Shown: piece by piece, positions 1 to 7,891 of the stretch
How positions within the stretch are numbered: the first letter of the stretch is position 1
Layout of the letters: the number at the start of each line of letters is the position of its first letter
Assembly: GCF_038632915.1 (NCBI RefSeq)
Contig: NZ_CP152050.1
Coordinates: 1,953,001 to 2,017,000 of the forward strand
Source of the DNA: Paenisporosarcina sp. FSL H8-0542
GTDB lineage: Bacteria; Bacillota; Bacilli; Bacillales_A; Planococcaceae
Length of the DNA: 64,000 nucleotides
Reading direction: 5' to 3'
The notes under the pieces: generated by a model
The model's database searches: none
What the model was told of the DNA's origin: nothing
The model's input: the letters and a program-made list of their open reading frames with translations, nothing else
Translations under genes and position numbers: made by a program

Positions 1-165
1 AAGAAGTGCAGCTAGTTCTATTAAATCTGTACGAACGGTCCCTTCTTCCTGACTGATGATTCGGGCGTTTTTTCTCACACGTTCAATATGTTGAAAATCA
101 TGACTTGCGTCAAATTGATTGTATATATCTTTTACTAGTCGTTCACATTTTTCAATCGCATTCAA
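1..165 (-). CDS. ypgQ: HD-domain phosphohydrolase, YpgQ type (N-terminal fragment)
   Basis: The minus strand from a TTG codon at 163-165 gives 55 residues that run off the left edge of the window. An AAGGAAG ribosome binding site lies just upstream of the TTG. The fragment contains H22-D23 and H26 in the segment SHDFQHIERV, typical of the start of an HD metal-dependent phosphohydrolase, and ends in LAALL, just where the family normally has its second His-Asp pair. The HD family hydrolyses nucleotide or other phosphate esters using a divalent metal. Its position beside a cold-shock gene and ypdP matches the B. subtilis ypgQ neighbourhood. Only the start is visible, so substrate and completeness cannot be judged. 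Confidence 0.7.
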   Translation of the reverse strand, partial: MNAIEKCERLVKDIYNQFDASHDFQHIERVRKNARIISQEEGTVRTDLIELAALL

Positions 166-256
166 TTTGATCTTCCTTCCTTAACAGACAATACTTCACT
201 ATTAGTATCATTGCATAAATCAAGCTCAAACCGCAACACACTGAATCGACAGAAAA

Positions 257-285
257 TTGACTAGTTTCGACAATTCATGTATAGT
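257..285 (+). promoter_or_regulatory. SigA-type promoter of the first cold-shock gene
   Basis: A TTGACT -35 box (257-262) and a TATAGT -10 box (280-285) are separated by exactly 17 bp. The predicted transcript would have a leader of roughly 75 nt before the cold-shock start codon at 369, a leader length compatible with cold-induced mRNAs. Confidence 0.6.
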
Positions 286-368
286 ATATCCATCCATTCA
301 CGGAATATTTTGTAATCTGTGGTTGTGGAAATTGACATTTCACTCGAATAGTATGAGGAGGAACGTTC

Positions 369-572
369 ATGCACCAAGGCAAGGTAAAATGGTTCAACAA
401 TGAAAAAGGTTACGGATTTATTGAATACAATGATGGTGAAGATGTGTTCGTCCATTTTACTGGAATCCAAGGTGATGGATTCCGAACGTTAGATGAAGGT
501 CAAGTTGTCTCCTTCGAAATTATCGATGGCAATCGAGGTCCACAAGCCGCAAACGTTCTATTGATTACATAA
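369..572 (+). CDS. Cold-shock protein (CspA/CspB family)
   Basis: This 67-residue protein is a complete single cold-shock domain. It has the RNP1-like motif KGYGFIE (residues 13-19) and the RNP2-like motif VFVHF (residues 26-30), which bind single-stranded nucleic acid through aromatic residues. Family members act in the cytoplasm as RNA chaperones that melt mRNA structure at low temperature and help translation. The start follows an ideal GAGGAGG ribosome binding site at 355-361. The gene has its own promoter and terminator, so it is monocistronic. It faces a second, similar cold-shock gene at 2276-2476. Which B. subtilis Csp is the orthologue is not decidable. Confidence 0.93.
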   Translation: MHQGKVKWFNNEKGYGFIEYNDGEDVFVHFTGIQGDGFRTLDEGQVVSFEIIDGNRGPQAANVLLIT

Positions 573-581
573 TAAAGTCGA

Positions 582-610
582 CCCACCAATCAGATGATTG
601 GTGGGTTTTA
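582..610 (+). terminator. Rho-independent terminator of cold-shock gene
   Basis: A 10-bp perfect stem (582-591 with 596-605) with an AGAT loop is followed by a TTTTA tract. It begins 9 bp after the cold-shock stop codon. Confidence 0.85.
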
Positions 611-619
611 TATGGTAGA

Positions 620-811
620 CTATTTGGTTTTTACTTTATTGAGTTCTTGCCCTAGAAACTGCAATTGGTCACCAACGGTACAGCTATTTATACAAAAACG
701 GTGAGCCAATGTTTTTCCACCGTTTATCTTGAGTTCTCTTTTAATGAAGCAACCATCGCAATAAGTCTCAAGCAAATCGTCAATTTCACTGATTACTGTT
801 AGTTTGTTCAA
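620..811 (-). CDS. Small zinc-finger protein (YpeQ-like)
   Basis: A 63-residue protein with a compact metal-binding pattern: C18-x2-C21 and H37-x2-C40-x3-C44. This matches the small 'zinc-finger' family of Bacillales that includes YpeQ beside cspD in B. subtilis. No function is established for the family; a structural zinc site is inferred from the Cys/His spacing only. The start is a TTG at 811, preceded by an AAAGGA sequence about 10 nt upstream, which is a rather long spacing. It converges with the first cold-shock gene, and the intervening hairpin probably ends both transcripts. Confidence 0.7.
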   Translation of the reverse strand: MNKLTVISEIDDLLETYCDGCFIKRELKINGGKTLAHRFCINSCTVGDQLQFLGQELNKVKTK

Positions 812-898
812 AATTGCTTCATCCTTTCATAGAAGTCACACACTTCTTAATTTTACACTCTATTCACTAAGAAAGTGCTACTTTATCTTACACCCTCA

Positions 899-927
899 TT
901 GCTTTTGCTTGCAACTGACATTATAAT
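899..927 (+). promoter_or_regulatory. SigA-type promoter of ypdP
   Basis: TTGCTT (899-904) and TATAAT (922-927) with a 17-bp spacer. Transcription would start near 934, leaving a leader of about 70 nt that contains the candidate preQ1 riboswitch. Confidence 0.75.
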
Positions 928-955
928 AGTCAAGTTGGAAATCAACACGTTTTTT

Positions 956-996
956 CGCGGTTCGTAACCTTCTCGCGTTATCAAAACTTCAGGAGG
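956..996 (+). promoter_or_regulatory. Candidate preQ1-I riboswitch overlapping the ypdP ribosome binding site
   Basis: The segment folds as an H-type pseudoknot of preQ1-I type. P1 pairs 956-960 (CGCGG) with 973-977 (TCGCG, closing G-U pair). The loop carries GTAACC, then an A-rich strand TTATCAAAAC, and the 3' arm AGG (991-993) can pair with CCT (968-970). The last element is part of the AGGAGG ribosome binding site at 991-996, so ligand binding would hide it. The loop and A-rich strand resemble the Thermoanaerobacter tengcongensis preQ1-I sequence as I remember it. The downstream gene is a queuosine-precursor transporter, the expected target. Confidence 0.65.
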
Positions 997-1002
997 ATAT
1001 CT

Positions 1003-1686
1003 ATGTTTAATGAAGTACTTGGATTAGGATTTGCAATAGTCAATATGATATTCGTGTTAATCATGTATAAATTTTTTGGAAGAACGGGATTATTTGTCTG
1101 GGTTGGATTCGCCACTGTTTTGGCAAATATACAAGTAACAAAGCTTATTGAAATTTTTGGCTTGACCGCAACTCTCGGCAATGCCGTTTATGGAAGCATT
1201 TTTTTAGTCACTGACATTTTAAATGAAAAATACGGCAAGAAAGAAGCCAAAAAAGCAGTATGGTTAGGTTTCACTTCTTTATTAATGATGACTGCCATCA
1301 TGCAATTCGTCATCCAGTTCCAGCCAGCCCCTGATGATATTGCACAGGAATCCCTATCGACGATTTTCGGATTGATTCCGCGTATTGCACTTGGAAGTAT
1401 GATTGCCTATCTTGTCAGTCAATACACCGATGTTCTCATTTTCAATTTCATACGCAAACTGTTTCCATCTGACGGTGCATTCTGGATTCGCAATAATGGA
1501 TCGACTATGCTCAGTCAATTACTGGATACACTAATTTTCACCTCTATTGCTTTCTTAGGTGTTTACCCAACTGAAGTTTGGTTAAGTGTATTTGTATCAA
1601 CTTATGTCTTGAAGTTCTTGGTGTCTATACTCGGAACGCCTTTTGGTTACATGGCCAAACGAATGACACCGCTGGATGAAAAATAA
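1003..1686 (+). CDS. ypdP: Queuosine precursor transporter, VUT/YhhQ family
   Basis: This 227-residue integral membrane protein belongs to the vitamin uptake transporter (VUT, formerly DUF165) family. In that family E. coli YhhQ imports queuosine precursors (preQ0/preQ1) for tRNA modification. About six hydrophobic segments are visible, the first at residues 6-26, and the charged motif DILNEKYGKKEAKKAV (around residues 70-85) is the family hallmark. The start at 1003 has an AGGAGG site 6 nt upstream. It is co-directional with the RNase H-like gene 12 bp downstream and probably forms an operon. A candidate preQ1 riboswitch in the leader supports the substrate assignment. Confidence 0.88.
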   Translation: MFNEVLGLGFAIVNMIFVLIMYKFFGRTGLFVWVGFATVLANIQVTKLIEIFGLTATLGNAVYGSIFLVTDILNEKYGKKEAKKAVWLGFTSLLMMTAIMQFVIQFQPAPDDIAQESLSTIFGLIPRIALGSMIAYLVSQYTDVLIFNFIRKLFPSDGAFWIRNNGSTMLSQLLDTLIFTSIAFLGVYPTEVWLSVFVSTYVLKFLVSILGTPFGYMAKRMTPLDEK

Positions 1687-1698
1687 GGAGTTGTTTTC

Positions 1699-2094
1699 AT
1701 GCTTGAAGTGTATATTGATGGAGCAAGTGCAGGAAACCCAGGTCCGAGCGGTATTGGTATATTCATCAAAGGCGAAGGTCATCAACTTCGCTTTTCAGAA
1801 TATATAGGAATTTATGATAATCATACGACAGAATTCATTGCCTTATTACGAGGTCTTGAAGAAGCACAGAAGCTGTCAAAAGAATTGATATCCGTCAGAT
1901 CAGATTCACAGATTGTTGTTGCTGCCGTTGAAAAACGATACGCTAAAAACCCAGTGTTTAAGGAATTGCTCGATAAGGCACTTGAAATTGCCGATACTTT
2001 TGATTTCTTCTTTATTAAATGGGTGCCGGATAGTTCTAATCTAACTGCCGATCAATTAGCACGAAAAGCCATTATAATACAAAAGGACTCATAA
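1699..2094 (+). CDS. ypdQ: RNase H-like protein (YpdQ type)
   Basis: A 131-residue single-domain RNase HI fold. The acidic residues expected for metal binding are visible: Asp7 in YIDGA, Glu in NHTTEFIAL (around residue 46), Asp in RSDSQ (around 71) and Asp in TADQLAR (around 119). The family cleaves the RNA strand of RNA/DNA hybrids, but some Bacillus members of this short type are reported to lack activity, so activity should not be assumed. It lies 12 bp behind ypdP with an AAGGAG site and ends in its own terminator. The same ypdP-ypdQ pairing occurs in B. subtilis. Confidence 0.8.
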   Translation: MLEVYIDGASAGNPGPSGIGIFIKGEGHQLRFSEYIGIYDNHTTEFIALLRGLEEAQKLSKELISVRSDSQIVVAAVEKRYAKNPVFKELLDKALEIADTFDFFFIKWVPDSSNLTADQLARKAIIIQKDS

Positions 2095-2122
2095 GCGTAT
2101 TACGCTTTTGAGTCCTTTTGTC
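2081..2122 (+). terminator. Rho-independent terminator of ypdPQ
   Basis: A long hairpin pairs 2081-2091 with 2109-2119, and an inner stem pairs 2093-2099 with 2101-2107. The hairpin overlaps the stop codon of the RNase H-like gene and ends in a T-rich tract. Confidence 0.85.
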
Positions 2123-2223
2123 TCTTTTTATTAATGGTTTGTGTTATATGTGAGCAATACAATAAAAGCTTCCGAAATATTAACCCTTCAGCTAAATTGC
2201 AGTGCATCTAATCATTAATTTTG

Positions 2224-2258
2224 CACAAAAAAACAGATTCTCCGAAGAGAATCTGTTT
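2224..2258 (-). terminator. Rho-independent terminator of cspD
   Basis: A perfect 12-bp stem (2231-2242 with 2247-2258) has a TTCG tetraloop when read on the minus strand. On that strand it is followed by a T-rich tract. It lies 17 bp beyond the cold-shock stop codon. Confidence 0.9.
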
Positions 2259-2275
2259 ATAGGTTATTCTTAAAA

Positions 2276-2476
2276 TTAAGCTTTGTTTACGTTAGTAGCT
2301 TGTAGGCCACGTTGTCCTTGCTCGATTTCAAAAGTAACTTCTTGACCTTCGTCAAGAGATTTGAAACCTTCGCTTTGGATAGCGCTGAAATGTACGAATA
2401 CATCGTCTCCGCCGTCACGTTCGATGAATCCAAAACCTTTTTCTGAGTTAAACCATTTTACTTTACCTTGTTCCAT
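2276..2476 (-). CDS. cspD: Cold-shock protein (CspB/CspD type)
   Basis: A 66-residue cold-shock domain with KGFGFIE (RNP1, residues 13-19) and VFVHF (RNP2, residues 26-30). It is an RNA chaperone of the cytoplasm, closely similar to B. subtilis CspD/CspB. I start it at the ATG at 2474-2476 because an excellent GAGGAGG site sits 7 nt upstream; an in-frame upstream start would place the ribosome binding site inside the coding region. The leader is about 110 nt, as usual for cold-shock mRNAs. The symbol cspD rests on neighbourhood (ypgQ, ypeQ-like, ypdPQ) more than on sequence. Confidence 0.93.
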   Translation of the reverse strand: MEQGKVKWFNSEKGFGFIERDGGDDVFVHFSAIQSEGFKSLDEGQEVTFEIEQGQRGLQATNVNKA

Positions 2477-2590
2477 GTGTGTTTCCTCCTCGTGTACTAA
2501 GTACACATTGTGTTACTATCCTTGCTCAAATCGTGGAGATAAAATCTCTTACAAGTCTTACTCTTATCCGAACAAAAATAATCCTCTATA

Positions 2591-2619
2591 AATGTAACAT
2601 GAAACCTGGGTTAATGCAA
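2591..2619 (-). promoter_or_regulatory. Promoter of cspD with long leader
   Basis: On the minus strand TTGCAT (2619-2614) and TACATT (2596-2591) are separated by 17 bp, with a TG dinucleotide just before the -10 box. The predicted leader of about 108 nt fits cold-shock gene architecture. Confidence 0.5.
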
Positions 2620-2665
2620 ATGAAAAGTTCATGTATTTTCCTAAAAATCAGTTTTTTATTAAGAA

Positions 2666-3496
2666 TTATTTTCCATCAAATTTGCTCAATAGAGCTCCGA
2701 TAGCCCCGCTGTATCCATTGTCACTCAAAAACACTGGTGTCCTGTTTTTTCGTCTTGTATAGCTACCAATAACCTTTTGAAGAGGGTCGTTTTCTGCCAG
2801 AGTTGATCCAATATATACAATATGTTCCACATTTTCAGCATCAGCACATTGAATACTTAAAGTTGAAATGACTTCACCAACCAGACCTTGAACTGTCGCT
2901 AGAATATCTTCTCTTGACCGTTCAAGGAACGGCCTTAATCCTGCATCACCAAAATTGCTTGCAGTCAGCCCTCCATCAATAGGCGTTTTATTGCCATAAT
3001 AGATATCACTTACCAACATGTCGACTTCAGCGCGGCTTCCAGTGGCAGATAGCTCAACAATTTGTTTGAACTCATTAACGCCAGTCATTAATGCTGACAT
3101 TCCAAGTAATGTCCCCCCACCAATTCCAGTCCCGGCAATTCGTACATGAGCATCTCCTTTAAGAGAATGAATGGATGTACCAGTTCCGATATTGGTGATG
3201 ACAGCTTCTTCGAAATTTTGGCCGTCCTTTTTCAACTGATATTTGACACCAGCAACTGTTGCATCAAATTCCACCAGATAATGTAGATTTTCATGGGATT
3301 TCAAAAAAGTCTTTAATTGTTCAGCACGGCCACCGGTAAGTCCGATTTGAATATCATCTTTAAATGTAGTAATCCAATCACTTACCTTTTGCAAATCAAC
3401 GGAAGGAAAGTGTATCAAATTCAACTGTTGGTCTTCTTCAAAGTAAGCGATTTTGGTTAAAGTACCACCGACATCTATTCCAATTGCTTGTACCAT
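2666..3496 (-). CDS. coaW: Type II pantothenate kinase
   Basis: A 276-residue kinase of the acetate/sugar kinase-hsp70-actin fold. The N-terminal ATP-binding motif is IGIDVGGTLTK (residues 5-15), and GTGTSIHS and AGTGIGGGTLLGM follow in the middle, as in Staphylococcus aureus CoaW. The enzyme phosphorylates pantothenate, the first step of CoA synthesis, and the type II class is generally insensitive to CoA feedback. B. subtilis uses other pantothenate kinases, so this gene separates the organism from that species. Pantothenate for it could come from the panBCD genes near the right end of this window. It is probably monocistronic. Confidence 0.92.
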   Translation of the reverse strand: MVQAIGIDVGGTLTKIAYFEEDQQLNLIHFPSVDLQKVSDWITTFKDDIQIGLTGGRAEQLKTFLKSHENLHYLVEFDATVAGVKYQLKKDGQNFEEAVITNIGTGTSIHSLKGDAHVRIAGTGIGGGTLLGMSALMTGVNEFKQIVELSATGSRAEVDMLVSDIYYGNKTPIDGGLTASNFGDAGLRPFLERSREDILATVQGLVGEVISTLSIQCADAENVEHIVYIGSTLAENDPLQKVIGSYTRRKNRTPVFLSDNGYSGAIGALLSKFDGK

Positions 3497-3518
3497 ATCT
3501 ATTCTCCTTTAAACACAC

Positions 3519-3545
3519 GAAAAAGCGTCGCTTTCGGGCGACGCT
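3519..3545 (-). terminator. Rho-independent terminator after the SRPBCC gene
   Basis: An 8-bp GC-rich stem (3524-3531 with 3538-3545) is followed on the minus strand by TTTTTCG. It lies between the SRPBCC gene and coaW, so coaW is transcribed separately or by read-through. Confidence 0.85.
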
Positions 3546-3553
3546 CAAAGTTG

Positions 3554-4006
3554 TTATGTGCGATTGCTCTCTGCCACTTGTTTTACACGTTCTACGAATT
3601 CGACAATTACTTTGTCATTGCCAAATAACAAGAATAGTTTAATGAACCATTTTAACGGATTATTTGTGGTTGTATAAACAAATTTCGTTTTAGAATCAGG
3701 TAATGCTTCGACTTCATATTTCGCAGTAATCTCAAATAATTTCGCAAGCGTAAATGCTACTTTCATATGTTTGTGAGTTGGAGTGTTTTCGTATTCGGTA
3801 ACGTGCACATCATAGGCTTCTACACGATTGCCTTCACGGTATTCTTGGCGATAAACACTGCCCACAACTTCTTGCGTTTCAGTGACGGGCGTATTGCTGA
3901 CTACTTTCGGCATGATTTGTTGCATCTTTTCCAAGTCGCCGTCCAAATACTTCCACACATCTTCAATTGGTGCATCAATAACAATTGATTTCGTCCATCG
4001 TTTCAA
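3554..4006 (-). CDS. SRPBCC/START-fold protein
   Basis: About 150 residues with the START/polyketide-cyclase-like fold: an N-terminal strand KSIVIDAPIEDVWKYL, a helix, then a run of beta strands and a long C-terminal helix. Such proteins enclose a hydrophobic ligand, but no ligand can be inferred here. The TTG at 4004-4006 is preferred as start because a GAGGAAG ribosome binding site precedes it; another in-frame TTG at 4022-4024 would overlap that site. It stands alone between the unknown gene to the right and coaW, with its own terminator. Confidence 0.7.
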   Translation of the reverse strand: MKRWTKSIVIDAPIEDVWKYLDGDLEKMQQIMPKVVSNTPVTETQEVVGSVYRQEYREGNRVEAYDVHVTEYENTPTHKHMKVAFTLAKLFEITAKYEVEALPDSKTKFVYTTTNNPLKWFIKLFLLFGNDKVIVEFVERVKQVAESNRT

Positions 4007-4070
4007 GTGGACACTTCCTCTCAAACTTCATACATATAGTTTAGAGAAAACTCCACATTTAGACAACCTC

Positions 4071-4994
4071 TTATTTTCGATACACATGTATTTTATAGGC
4101 ACTCCATTGTTCTTCCAACTCTCTCATGTGAACGGTTTTCCATGGGTTGAAAAATACTTGACCATTTTTATTGAAGAAGTAGTTTTGATCGATATGGAAA
4201 CTTGCATGAATGATTTGATTTTTGTCATCTTTCCACACGAGGATATCATGTTGGAAAATGGCATCCATGGACAAAGGCACTTCTTTATAACCAAGTTGTG
4301 TCAGGCCATTAATAAATGTGGTCGGGTGAACCCATTCCTTAATAATCCAGTCTAACGTATAACCCTCCTGAATCGATGCCGCAGCAAATAAAGTGGATGA
4401 CAAACAATTGGCTCCATGTTCGTTTGGATACGTGTTGACATATGTACTTGTGACACTTTCCGTAGGTACATACGGATCAAATATTCCTGGAGTATCGTAA
4501 TCAAAGGCAATGCGATTCAGTAAATCCGATTTTAACGACTTCGGCAATTGGTTCCATACTTCTTTCTGAATAGCTGTGTATTGTCGATCATTCGAAACAA
4601 ATTCGTATGGTGCCAACAGCGATTTGGCAGGCTCTCTCAAAATCCCTTCGAAATAACGGGCTTCAAATACCAGTCCTCTTCCTACCTGTTGCTGAATTTT
4701 CAATATCGCTGTCTTGACCTTTTGGTCCAAAGAAGGAAAGACACGATGTGGCAAGACAACTACTGTAGTAATGTCTTTCGACAATGTCCAATACGTGTAG
4801 CAGCTGGCATATGAAACCGCAGTATATGTCGGATGCTTCATAAATTCTTCTTTTGAAAAAAGTAAACAATTCTTGCCAAATTCTTTCAAAAAATGTTGAT
4901 CTTGCTCTCTGAGAAAGAACACATCTTTTTCTGGGACGAATGCTTCTTCCCATTTTTCCAATTTCCCTTGACTCAAATTAATACGCTTACTCAA
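4071..4994 (-). CDS. Uncharacterised protein with papain-like Cys/His pattern
   Basis: A protein of about 307 residues that I do not recognise. The C-terminal third contains an isolated Cys in HGANCLSSTLFAAA and, about 70 residues later, HASFHIDQNYFFNKNGQ. This Cys-then-His order, followed by a conserved-looking Asn, is reminiscent of NlpC/P60 or papain-like cysteine hydrolases, but the resemblance is only by eye. There is no signal peptide, so it is probably cytoplasmic. The start is uncertain: TTG at 4994, GTG at 5003 and TTG at 5006 are all in frame behind an AGAGG sequence at about 5007-5011. It lies between a SRPBCC gene and a helicase and is not obviously linked to either. Confidence 0.55.
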   Translation of the reverse strand: MSKRINLSQGKLEKWEEAFVPEKDVFFLREQDQHFLKEFGKNCLLFSKEEFMKHPTYTAVSYASCYTYWTLSKDITTVVVLPHRVFPSLDQKVKTAILKIQQQVGRGLVFEARYFEGILREPAKSLLAPYEFVSNDRQYTAIQKEVWNQLPKSLKSDLLNRIAFDYDTPGIFDPYVPTESVTSTYVNTYPNEHGANCLSSTLFAAASIQEGYTLDWIIKEWVHPTTFINGLTQLGYKEVPLSMDAIFQHDILVWKDDKNQIIHASFHIDQNYFFNKNGQVFFNPWKTVHMRELEEQWSAYKIHVYRK

Positions 4995-5059
4995 AAAAAC
5001 CACCAACCTCTATAGATTCCTACCTATACTACCAATACTTCATGACGTTCCTGTAACAT

Positions 5060-7225
5060 TCACTTTACAATCAAGTCCTTCGGAACCGCCTTAATGTCTT
5101 TTGCAAGCAAACCTTTGTCCAAAATCATTTGAATCGCCAACTCTTTTTGAGTTTCCCCAAATCGCAGGATGATTCGATCACTTTTTAGTTGAACGATATG
5201 ACCTTCACCAAATTTCTTATGGACAATCTTAAGACCAACTGTCATTTCTCGTATTTCACGAATGGTATTTGGATTCTCGGGGTCTACCTGTTTAGTCACA
5301 GCTTCACTTTGTTTGGAATTTTTCAGCAGGATACTTCTTACTTCACTAATAAACCGCGATTCAACCTTTTCTTTCCCATCCTTCTCTGCATACGTCAACA
5401 ATTCCAGATGTTGACGTGCTCTCGTCATTCCCACGTAAAATAAGCGTCTCGCTTCCTCAAGCTTGTCGGTGTCCCGCTGGTCTTCGTCAGATGGAATCGT
5501 TCCATTATGACAATCAATCATGTACACATGATCGAATTCCAACCCTTTTGCACTGTGAAAAGTGGATAACGTGACGGCGTTTGGATCTTTGATCTTTTTT
5601 GCTTTTTGCGTAAGCTCATCCAATTCTTTTAATCGCTTGGCAAATGCCTCCATCGTCGTGAATGGCTCAGCGATTTGTTCGAGTGTACGGATCATGTCGA
5701 GAAGCACTTCAATACGAAATCCAAATTTCTCTGCACGGTTTTGTAAAACTTGTTCATAACCGAGTTTTTCTCTTATTAAACGAATGACGCTTTTCGGACG
5801 CGATTCTTTCATTTGCTCATAGATCGTTGCATAGCTCTGCAATGATTTAATTTGATAATCCTTTAACGGGACGTGTCTAGAAAGAAGCTGAAAGACATTT
5901 CCTGCTTCTTCAATGCGCTCAAATTTACGAATTTGGTCGTTTGATAAATACAGATTGAATTTCCGTGCAATTTTCAGGAAAATATCTTTTCGTTCTAAAT
6001 TAAAACTTAATCGCATGAAATTCAATATATCGTCAACTACCCAATGAGAAAAAAATCGTTGATCGACATCTTTCATATAAAACGGAATGCCTCTTCGTTC
6101 CAACTCGCTTATATAAAGAATGGCACTTGCATTATTCCGGAAAAGAATGGCTGCACTGCTCGTTTCCTTTAAATCAAGCAGTCCATATATGACATATCTC
6201 ATTTGGGCTTGATCGTCATGCAATCGTTTTAATTCAATATCCAATACAGGGCTGTTTTTTGTAAACATTTCTTTCTTGTACCTGATAGTGTTTCTTTTGA
6301 TGAATTGATTGGCAACCGAGACGATATTGGCAGATGAACGATAGTTTTGTTCCATCTTCAATATTTTGGCGTCTGGATACGTCTCTTTAAAGTTAAGTAA
6401 GTATGAAGGGTCTGCAGCTCGCCACGAATAAATCGTTTGATCATCATCTGCCACGACACATAAATTCCGATGCCCTTCAACAAGCTTTTCAACAATTGCA
6501 TGTTGAACTCTCGAAGTATCTTGGCTTTCATCTGTTAACACGTAATCATACAATTTCGAGAAACTTTCCATGATGTGTCTGTCTGTAGATAAAGCTTCGT
6601 AAGCAATTACGAGCAAATCATCAAAATCCAGCCAAAGTTGAGAAGGATTTTGTGTTTTAATCGCTTCATATTGAATCGCAATTTTTACGGCTTCCGGATT
6701 TGGAAGTGCTTCGTCTTTCCATCGTGCTTCTGGAATCATTTTGTTTTTGATGAAACTGATAAACTGAATCATCTCTTGCAACTGATCGTCAGTACAATCT
6801 TCTTTTAGCGCTTGTTTATATAAATCCTTCAGAATTTGTGATTTCATCGGTGCATTATTGGTAGGAGTTCCTTCTATTAATGTAAATGAAATCCCTTGGC
6901 TCTTTAAAAAGCGTGATGTAATCGAAAAAGCCAAGCTATGAATGGTTGAAAAAGCGACTTGATTTAATGAAGGAAAAAACTGTTCAAAGCGTGATTTCAT
7001 ATCTTGGGCAGAAGCTCGACTGAATGTTATGGCTTTAATACGTCGGGGTTCTACACCTTTCTCTTCAATTAAATATCCTATGCGCATAATCAACGTCGTT
7101 GTCTTACCGGAACCTGGACATGCCAATAACAGAAGTGGTCCTTCCGTTTGGCAAACTGCTTTTTGTTGTACTTTATTTAAATGAACATTATGACTGATCG
7201 CTTGTCTTTCAAAAAACGTAGGCAT
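5060..7225 (-). CDS. UvrD/Rep-family ATP-dependent DNA helicase
   Basis: A 721-residue superfamily 1A helicase. Visible motifs in order are LNKVQQKAV (Q motif), CPGSGKTTTL (Walker A, around residues 36-45), TIHSLAF (motif Ia/Ib region), LTDESQDTS (motif II, DESQ), VVADDDQTIYSWR (motif III), QNYRSS (motif IV), LSTFHSAKGLEFDHVYMI (motif V) and EEARRLFYVGMTRAR (motif VI). These enzymes unwind DNA 3' to 5' in repair or replication restart. It is shorter and more divergent than PcrA and looks like the second UvrD-type helicase found in many Bacillales (YjcD class). The start codon at 7225 is an ATG with an AAAGGAG site upstream. It is transcribed alone. Confidence 0.85.
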   Translation of the reverse strand: MPTFFERQAISHNVHLNKVQQKAVCQTEGPLLLLACPGSGKTTTLIMRIGYLIEEKGVEPRRIKAITFSRASAQDMKSRFEQFFPSLNQVAFSTIHSLAFSITSRFLKSQGISFTLIEGTPTNNAPMKSQILKDLYKQALKEDCTDDQLQEMIQFISFIKNKMIPEARWKDEALPNPEAVKIAIQYEAIKTQNPSQLWLDFDDLLVIAYEALSTDRHIMESFSKLYDYVLTDESQDTSRVQHAIVEKLVEGHRNLCVVADDDQTIYSWRAADPSYLLNFKETYPDAKILKMEQNYRSSANIVSVANQFIKRNTIRYKKEMFTKNSPVLDIELKRLHDDQAQMRYVIYGLLDLKETSSAAILFRNNASAILYISELERRGIPFYMKDVDQRFFSHWVVDDILNFMRLSFNLERKDIFLKIARKFNLYLSNDQIRKFERIEEAGNVFQLLSRHVPLKDYQIKSLQSYATIYEQMKESRPKSVIRLIREKLGYEQVLQNRAEKFGFRIEVLLDMIRTLEQIAEPFTTMEAFAKRLKELDELTQKAKKIKDPNAVTLSTFHSAKGLEFDHVYMIDCHNGTIPSDEDQRDTDKLEEARRLFYVGMTRARQHLELLTYAEKDGKEKVESRFISEVRSILLKNSKQSEAVTKQVDPENPNTIREIREMTVGLKIVHKKFGEGHIVQLKSDRIILRFGETQKELAIQMILDKGLLAKDIKAVPKDLIVK

Positions 7226-7244
7226 TCTTAGACTCCTTTACAAG

Positions 7245-7279
7245 AAAAAAATCGCTATCTTTTTATAGATAACGATTTT
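7245..7279 (-). terminator. Rho-independent terminator after the AHSA1 gene
   Basis: On the minus strand a 14-bp stem with one mismatch (ATCG-TATCT against AGATA-CGAT) is followed by a T-rich tract. It separates the AHSA1-domain gene from the helicase. Confidence 0.75.
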
Positions 7280-7356
7280 ACATATTTTCGAGTATAACAG
7301 AACGTTTATTCTATGGCGAACGTTCATCACGCCTAATAAAAAGAGAATAAAAGGAT

Positions 7357-7812
7357 TTATGCTTGAATTGCTTTAAGTGTTTCTCCTGTTTCCAAATAAC
7401 TTTTCAAATTGCTCATAATTGCCGGCCATCCGTTATTAGCCCCCAAAAAAGTATCTGATGAATCGACTATATCACTTTCCGCTAAATTCGAGTGAATGAG
7501 CGTAAGTTTCACTGTATCATCCATCTCTTTTAGTGAAAATGTAACGACTGAGGGTTCATTACGTAAAGTAGGATTCTCAGGAGCTGACCACGTATACGAC
7601 AGCTTTTCATAGGGAATGACTTCCACAAGTTCACCTGTTACATCCAGTTTTTCTGCTCTAAAAAAAGAAACATACTCTCCCAATTTCCAAGATGATTGAA
7701 GTTTACTACCAAAGAAATAGCGCTCGGTATCTTCACTGTTTGTCAGTGCTTGCCAAAGTCTTTCCGGGTTGGTTCGGATATACGTGGTATAAACAAAAGT
7801 TTGGTTTGACAA
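7357..7812 (-). CDS. SRPBCC protein, AHSA1 (Hsp90 activator homologue) type
   Basis: A 151-residue single AHSA1/CalC-like domain. The N-terminal segment YIRTNPERLWQALTNSEDTERYF and the later WSAPENPT and VKLTLIHSNL strands are characteristic. Members of this fold bind small hydrophobic ligands; bacterial ones are mostly uncharacterised, and a toxin- or stress-related role is only a family guess. It is divergent from the lipid kinase at 7892, with about 80 bp between the two starts. It is the second START-fold gene within 4 kb, but the two are not close in sequence. Confidence 0.78.
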   Translation of the reverse strand: MSNQTFVYTTYIRTNPERLWQALTNSEDTERYFFGSKLQSSWKLGEYVSFFRAEKLDVTGELVEVIPYEKLSYTWSAPENPTLRNEPSVVTFSLKEMDDTVKLTLIHSNLAESDIVDSSDTFLGANNGWPAIMSNLKSYLETGETLKAIQA

Positions 7813-7891
7813 TTTCTTTCACTCCCACTAAGTATGTTAAAGTAATTTCAAATGATTTTATCAATATTATACTTCAAGAGAAGGTGAAAAG

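Noticed and set aside
369-2476. Inverted pair of cold-shock genes as ends of an invertible 2-kb segment
   Set aside because: The two genes are similar in protein, but their DNA identity is too patchy by eye, and the genes between match the normal conserved order.
7306-7330. GAACGTTC-like sequences as LexA (SOS) boxes
   Set aside because: The spacing does not fit CGAAC-N4-GTTCG and they lie behind a gene rather than in a promoter.
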